Source: Delphinapterus leucas (Eukaryota; Chordata; Mammalia; Artiodactyla; Monodontidae). Taken from it: a stretch of 64,000 bases of DNA. A program made the position numbers and the translations under genes. Positions 58,318 through 64,000 of the stretch are shown in pieces; within the stretch, counting starts at the first letter, position 1; every line of letters starts with the position of its first letter. Below the pieces are notes generated by a model that ran no database searches, was not told where the DNA came from, and saw only the letters and a program-made list of their open reading frames with translations. The DNA is taken from contig NW_022097996.1 of assembly GCF_002288925.2 (NCBI RefSeq), positions 7,214,699-7,278,698 on the forward strand, in the 5' to 3' direction.

Positions 58318-58508
58318 GGACTTCCCTGGTTGTCCAGTGGCTAAGACTCTGCGCTCCCAATGCAAGGGGCCTGGGTTCTATCCCCGGTCAGGGAACTAGA
58401 TCCCACATGCATGCTGCAACTAAGGAGCTGGTGAGCCACAACTAAGGAGCCCGCCTGCTGCAACTAAGATCCCACACAACCAAATAAATAAATATTTTTA
58501 AAAAAAGA
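58318..58508 (+). mobile_element. CHR SINE
   Basis: 'gacttccctggttgtccagt', then body 'ggagcccgcctgctgcaact', the same subtype as 33002-33205. 58060-58317 and 58510-58850 are unique. Confidence 0.92.
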
Positions 58509-58854
58509 AGATAGAGAGAGGATTCGCTCTTATCAGTTGTCACTCTGTTGGGTTAACACCTGGGAGGAAGAACTAGCTGATGCCCAAACCGTCAGACTCC
58601 ACTGTCAGCTACTAAAGAGCCCAGTAAATATCGACAGACCATCCATTAAAAATCTCTCCACCACCAGCCTAACTCCTCTGGATTTAGAAGCTGGCAGAAA
58701 GAGGTCAGAGGAAAATGAATTTACAAGTGTTTACAAAAGAGGGAGAAACAGATCAGGTATTTCTTCAGAAAAGGGACTTTTTAAAGGACAGCCAGAAAAA
58801 GTGGGGGGAGGATTGTTTCTACTTTAGCCTTTTCCAGTACTTCCTTAAAGTCTT

Positions 58855-59420
58855 TTAAAATTTTTTTTGTAATAGTTTTATTGAGATATAACTGACATAC
58901 CAAAATATTTACTCATTTAAAAGTGTACAATGTTTTTTTTTTTACTGTGCTCATAGGGTACATATATATCCATCACCACAATCAATTTTAGAGCACTTTT
59001 ATTACTCAAGAAATCCCATACCTTTTAGCTCTCACCTCCCAAATCTCCCATCTCCCTGTCTGCCCCCCCATCCTGAGACAATCACTAATCTACTTTCAAT
59101 CTCTATAGATTTGCCTCTTCTGGACATTTCATATAAATGGGATCATATAATATGTGGTCTTTGTGACTGGCTTCTTTCACTTAGCATAAATGTTTTCAAG
59201 GCTTATCCATGCCGTAGTATGTACCGATATTTCATTCCTTTTTATAAATGAGTACCATTCCGTTATATGGGCATATGGCGTATTGTGTATCAATTTATCA
59301 GTGGATGGGCACTGGGTTGTTCTACCCTTTGTTTATTGTGAATAACGCTGCAATGAACATCTGAATCCAAGTTTTTGTGAGGATATGTTTTTATCTCTTT
59401 TGGTTGTATACCTAGGCCTC
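58855..59420 (-). repeat. Ancient L1M LINE fragment, antisense
   Basis: 'gttttattgagatataactg', 'cttctggacatttcatataa', 'ttctttcacttagcataaat' and 'gaataacgctgcaatgaaca'. Confidence 0.85.
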
Positions 59421-60429
59421 TTTTCCAGAAGCTCAACAGGCAAACATCTTCTGTGCATACAGGCCAAGGCCCTTCTGTACATTCTGAGAGCTATTCCCTG
59501 GTCCCAAACCTGGCAAGTTAAGCCAAAATTCTATTAAACCTTCAAAGTCCATTTCATTCATTTATGAATTCACTCAATGAACAAGTGTTCGTTCTCTACT
59601 AGGTGCCAAGCACGCTACTATGTGCTGGGGATGCAGAGGGAACAACACAGGCAAAATCCTGGTCCTCTTGGAGCTTAAGAACCAGTGAGAGCAAAGAGGG
59701 AAGTAACATAGATCCTGTGGCATGTTGCTTCCTCCATGAAGCACTCCTGGATCTCCCAGGAATGGTTCAATTCTACTCTAGTAGTACCTGCTTATTTTTC
59801 TTTTGCTCTATTTCAAAAGGGATTTCTATCTCTATAACGGCACCCATCCAAAATCCCGCAAAATTGAGAGAATGCATGGAAAGCACTTGGCACTCCTCTT
59901 GTCATGCTATAAAGAGAGAGGGAGAGAGAGAGATTTATCGTGATCATGGGCGTGTCCTCCTACTTGTGCCTCTTATGAGCACTCTTATGGAATTCAAGAA
60001 TGACTGATGTCATATGAAGGTGACTTGGCAAAACACTGACTTGCAGTCTGGAGTCCAAGGCTGGAGTCTCTTGATCCCCTGCTTACAACTGCTATTGTAA
60101 GTTCCTTGGATATTCCACACACTTGAGGATGCAGCAACCATGTGTGGACTGAGTCTTTTTTCCTTCCACTCTTACCCCTAACTGGGACCAAACAGGTGTG
60201 ACCACATGTGTCCGGAGAGCTCTCTGAAGGGCCCTGGCATGCACAGGGACTGTGTCACAGCTCATGGCCAGGCATCTGCAGGACACAGCAGACATCCAGG
60301 GCCTCCTGGAGTTGGCCAGATCTACAGCTTTCTTACTACAGGAGCACCAGGATAAAATAGCAGACTTTTCTGAGCCCGTTGAATAATACTGGGATCATAC
60401 CAACCTCGCAAGATTGTCATGCGTGTTAG
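59421..60429. other. Unique sequence with L2-like fragments
   Basis: 59560-59690 ('ctactaggtgccaagcacgc', 'gctggggatgcagagggaac') and 59710-59810 are old L2-like text. A GA-rich run lies at 59912-59934. The 134-codon + frame at 59603-60007 crosses these repeats, so no gene is called. Confidence 0.5.
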
Positions 60430-60437
60430 AAACATCC

Positions 60438-60772
60438 AGGGGACTTCCCTGGTGGCGCAGTGGTTAAGAATCCGCCTGCCAATGTAGTGGACACAGGTTC
60501 TAGCCCTGGTCCGCGAAGATCCCACATGCCACGGAGCAACTAAGCCCGTGCGCCACAACTACTGAGCCTGCGCTCTAGAGCCCGTGAGCCACAACTACTG
60601 AGCCCACGCGCCTAGAGCCCGTGCTCCACAACATGAGAAGCCCCCGCAATGAGAAACCCTCACACCGCAATGAAGAGTAGCCCCCGCTCGCAGCAACCAG
60701 AGAAAGCCCGCGCACAGCAACGAAGACCCAACACAGCCCCCAAATAAATAAATAAATAAATTTATTTTAAAA
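60438..60772 (+). mobile_element. CHR-family SINE, long form
   Basis: Full element from 'cttccctggtggcgcagtgg' to an (AAAT)n tail. The flank aaacatcc is repeated at 60430-60437 and 60773-60780. It is the last CHR SINE before the CTSB promoter. Confidence 0.94.
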
Positions 60773-60780
60773 AAACATCC

Positions 60781-61185
60781 GGGGAATCATGGAACCAAGT
60801 GGGACTTGAGCCCCTCCATCAGCCTCCATAGGAACCCCCACCCCCAAGTAAACTTCAGGTACAACAGTGTGCTTGCTGTGTACGTCCTCTTCAGGACCGG
60901 CCTCCTGACAACCACTCTTCCAAACAGATTTTTGCCTCTCAGGTGCCTCTCTATAGAAATCCTGATGCAGCTCCTGAAATTAGTACTCGGTGGTAATTAA
61001 CTACTACCTTTTTTTTTTCTTACATAGCTGGACGATCTGATAGGCACAGTCTCAGAATAGTAAAGCTAACAGCCTTTTAAGGCTTTTCTGGGAAGCCTGC
61101 TGTCTCGATACCCCCATCTCTGGCAGTTGTTTCTGGATCAACGAAATAAGAAACAGCTGTCCCCTCCCTCAAGTAGGAATCCAGG
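60781..61185. other. Unique sequence upstream of the CTSB CpG island
   Basis: No gene or repeat was recognised. Presumed distal promoter. Confidence 0.4.
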
Positions 61186-61189
61186 CTTT

Positions 61190-61650
61190 GGCTTTGATGC
61201 GCTGCGTCTCGGCCGGGTGGGCCCCGGGGAATCTCTTCAGGCAGGGTGAGGCCCCGAGGGCCGCCTCCAGCCCCCTTCCGCTCCGCACGGGTCCCAGCGC
61301 GCAGGGTGGAAGCCGGCGGCGCTCAGAACCCCTTTTCCCAGGCGGCTGGAGGCCCGGGAGCCCGGCGGGCGCGGCGGCGGGGCGCCGGCGGTCACGTGGT
61401 GAGTCAGCCGGGCGCGGGGCGGGGCGGGGCGGGGCGCCGGCGGTCACGTGAGGAGTCAGTCGAGCGCGGGGCGGGGCCGGGCGCTCTACTTAGCACGGGG
61501 GCGACCCTGAGGAGCTACAGCTGCTGCTCAGGCACCGGCACCATCACCAGCGCCGGCCAGGGCGGTCTCAGGCTGCAGGCCCAGGCCCTCTGCGGCGGCA
61601 GCGGAGCGCGGTGAGTGAGTGCGTGCGGGCGGGTCGGGGGGATGGGGAGA
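61190..61650 (+). promoter_or_regulatory. CTSB: CpG-island promoter, probably of CTSB
   Basis: Very CpG-rich, with several GC-boxes ('ggggcggggcggggcggggc') and no TATA box, as expected of a housekeeping lysosomal gene. Two E-boxes gtcacgtg (61391-61398 and 61443-61450) sit in a tandemly repeated 52-bp unit. Gtcacgtg matches the core of the CLEAR element bound by TFEB and TFE3, known to drive lysosomal genes. A perfect AP-1 site tgagtca lies at 61400-61406 beside the first E-box, and the second copy has ggagtca. Gene identity rests on synteny with DEFB136, the lysosomal promoter grammar and the exon 1 context, because no coding exon lies inside the window. Confidence 0.72.
61485..61610 (+). 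other. CTSB: Probable CTSB exon 1 (5' UTR, noncoding)
   Basis: Downstream of the GC-boxes, 'ctctacttagcacggggg' is followed by about 110 GC-rich bases ending 'gcggagcgcg|gtgagtgagt', a strong donor at 61611. Human CTSB also has a noncoding, GC-rich first exon with the start codon in a later exon. The start position is estimated. No CTSB start codon with a signal-peptide frame was found in the window. Confidence 0.62.
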
Positions 61651-63969
61651 CCGGCGTCCCTGGCCGGCGGAAAGGGGGACCCTCGGGCAGTCGTAGCCGG
61701 GCGAGCCGGGGCGGCACGGCGTCCTCCCGGATGTCGTTTTGGTGAGAAAAGCAAAACTCAATCCCAGCGCGGGTAGCCGGTGCTCCTCCCCCATTCCCAC
61801 TCCGGCTGGGAGGCTCGTGTTCCCCCCTCCTAGCCCCCAGTCCCCGAGTCGTGTTCTGACCCCAGGCCGGGTCAACCAGACCCCACGGTCCGCCGTCTTC
61901 AGGGCCGGGGAGGGCCGGGCGGTGGGATCCGAGGGAGGAGCCTGCGAGGAAGAGCTTGGCCCGGGCCCCGCTGACTTCGGCGGCAGCTCGGCTCCTCAGC
62001 CCCTTTTGAGCTAATGGGCCTCAGTTTCCTCGGCAAATTGCTGGGATGATAATATTTACCTGCATCAGTTTTAGGTGTATTCTTTTTCTAAAAGGTTTGC
62101 CCGGGCAGTTTCTTGCACACAATCACACCCAAGTCCGGGGACCCCCAGAGGACAGAAATTGGGAAACAGGAACCTGGAACTGGGTGGAGGAAGGTGGGAC
62201 CCACAGGAAGAGTTAAATCCACAGATGGGAGGAGAAACTAAGCAGAGGGGGGGGACAGGAGGCTGTAGGGCCCGGGGTGCCAGCCCCGGGAGTGTCGGGG
62301 GAGGGAGAGGCCGGGCCCACCCCTGGATTGCTAAGGAAGGGAGCCGGTCTGGGCCCAGGGTGCTGCGGGAGAGGCGAAGGCAGGGCAGAGCCCCGGGGGC
62401 ATCGCCTGTCCCTCAGCTGATGACCGTGGAGGCCTCGGAGAGGGAGCGTTGTGGGGTGACCGAGTTTGGGGGTCTGCCGGCTGTCCAGGTAGATGTGAAT
62501 TGGATTTGTCTTCTTCGTGGGCCTCGGTCATCCCCTTCCCCTGGCACTGAGGAAGCCAGTAGGCTGGCACGGGGAGAAGGACAGTAGCTCAGGCTCCACA
62601 TTCCCTCCTCCTGACCCAGGAGAGAATCGTACCCAGTGGGGGGAGGAGGGGTTCAAAGGGAGGCCTAGAATCTTTGGTTACCTTTGGAAAAACCGACCCT
62701 CAGGTGCCTCACTAGAGGCGGATGCAGCTGAGGTGCGTTCATCTAATTGAATCTATAGATGCAGGGTGATATGAGGAAGAGCCTTAGCAGGGCGTCTGCT
62801 TTGGTAAAGGCTACTTTCCTTTTCTTTCATAACATCCTTAACTTGCTGGAGGATTGTTTTCTGTTGGCACTGGGGATGGTGACTTAGCGCCTTTGAGCTT
62901 CGTAGAGAAAGGGGCTGTGCTGCCCCCAACCTGTGTGGCTTTCCCAACGAGTTGAAGGCACCCTGGAGAATGGATTCACTCAAACCTTTGGGGGCATTTT
63001 TGTCCCAGAGCTGGGGTACAGCCAAGTGGAAGGGTGCTGATCCCTTATCTGGGGGCTTCCCAGGCCCAGGGGAAGGCGACTTGGGCCAGACACAGCCCTG
63101 ACTCCACTTGAGCTCCCCTGCTGCTGGGTCTGGACAGCCTGTTTCTGAACTGGCCAGGCAGTGAGCGTGGAAGCCCTTTAGCCCCAGGAAGCACCTTCCT
63201 GTGTGCTGCCGATTCAGCAGCCTGGGCTGCGGCCCTCCTTGTAGATGGGCTCTTTCTTTCCCCAGCTGCCGGCCCTGGGAGTTGGAGTAGGATGTGGTAT
63301 ACGTTTTAGGGCTAAGATACCTTGTTTTACCATTGGCAGCTGGATTGGGAAGTGAAGGAAGAGTGCTTTCAGGTGAGCCTTGGGTTGTCTCTTGGGTGGT
63401 TTTCTTAAATGTGGTGATGAGTTGGGGTTGTATTGAATATCCCTGTGCTCGGGAGAGAAGAACTGAAACGTATGAGGGTGAGGACCCACAGTGTCTGCCG
63501 CCTGTTTTGGGCAGTTTAGCATAAGGAAAGCATTGGAAATACGTGAGGCTGAACTATATGAAATGGTAGTTTTTGTACATCAAGGAGGATTGCAGTCAGG
63601 CACTTGGATATGGTTCAGCCTCACCTGTAGAGGTGGTCAGGATTGACGGTAAATTGACGAATCTAGTTGAAGCACACGCAGGTGTGTGTTGGACTCACTG
63701 GGTTTTGGGAGGCTGTTGGCATTCCACCCCTCGTTCCGTGTCTTCATCTTTCTTGGTTCACGCTCAGCGCACACTCCAGAGCTGCCTAAGCAAGGGTGCC
63801 TGGGAGATGACTCCCGAGTTCCTCCATGCCTGGTATGTTCACATCCCAACCTAGTTTAGGTAGGAGGGGGATCTAGGGATCAAACACCATTAAACATTTA
63901 GACTTCAGTCCCGTTTTAAAGCACAGGCCTCATCCCCACCTGCTTTCTGCAGCACCCACAGCTTCTTAG

Positions 63970-64000
<31 letters not shown>
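61611..64000 (+). other. CTSB: Probable CTSB intron 1 (continues past the window)
   Basis: The sequence follows the exon 1 donor, is GC-rich to about 62750 and is free of CHR SINEs. The + frame at 62075-62587 has no recognised domain. A G-run occurs near 62248-62256. The last 29 bases (63972-64000) are a (GT)n microsatellite that runs off the end. Confidence 0.58.

Noticed and set aside
4900..61000. Further beta-defensin exons (DEFB134/135 neighbours)
   Set aside because: No other C-x6-C-x3-C...CC pattern was seen. In human those genes lie on the other side of DEFB136 from CTSB.
61739..62587. Possible coding exon of CTSB in long + frames
   Set aside because: The frames show no cathepsin signal peptide, propeptide or catalytic motif. 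The GC-rich intron explains the open frames.

Overview
The window is mammalian nuclear DNA, almost certainly from a cetacean. About thirty tRNA-derived SINEs carry the CHR-family head, which reads 'cttccctggtggcgcagtgg' or a close variant on either strand. CHR elements dominate whale and dolphin genomes. I saw no primate Alu, no ruminant Bov-tA or BovB and no pig PRE elements. I cannot name the species.

Only two real genes are supported, both on the + strand. A complete two-exon beta-defensin lies at 4182-4836 and matches DEFB136: signal-peptide exon, 427-bp intron, six-cysteine exon, TATA box and poly(A) signal. At the right end a CpG island (about 61190-61650) holds the promoter and noncoding first exon of what is best explained as CTSB (cathepsin B), and the rest of the window is its first intron. 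In human 8p23.1 DEFB136 lies upstream of CTSB in the same orientation, so gene order and strand agree. The left edge (1-670) is the 3' part of a processed PABPC4-like pseudogene.

The roughly 56 kb between the genes is mostly interspersed repeats: CHR SINEs (several with clear target-site duplications), old L1 3' ends, MIR and L2 fragments, MaLR and other LTRs, a degraded class-I-like retroviral piece (37.5-39.2 kb), a Tigger1 DNA transposon broken by two SINEs (39.3-41.2 kb) and a short Tigger-type element (19.3-19.8 kb).

The most interesting non-repeat signal is at 13.5-15.5 kb, inside a 10.5-kb stretch free of CHR SINEs. Three perfect same-strand matches to the CTCF core consensus occur there. 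Two sit in a duplicated 56-bp GC-rich module, and the second copy is framed by a 34-bp inverted repeat. I infer a possible insulator between the defensin and cathepsin domains. Other candidates are an orphan CpG island at 34.0-34.6 kb, a promoter/exon-like CpG patch at 24.3-24.5 kb, and a tandemly duplicated E-box (CLEAR-like) unit in the CTSB promoter. I found no novel protein-coding system.
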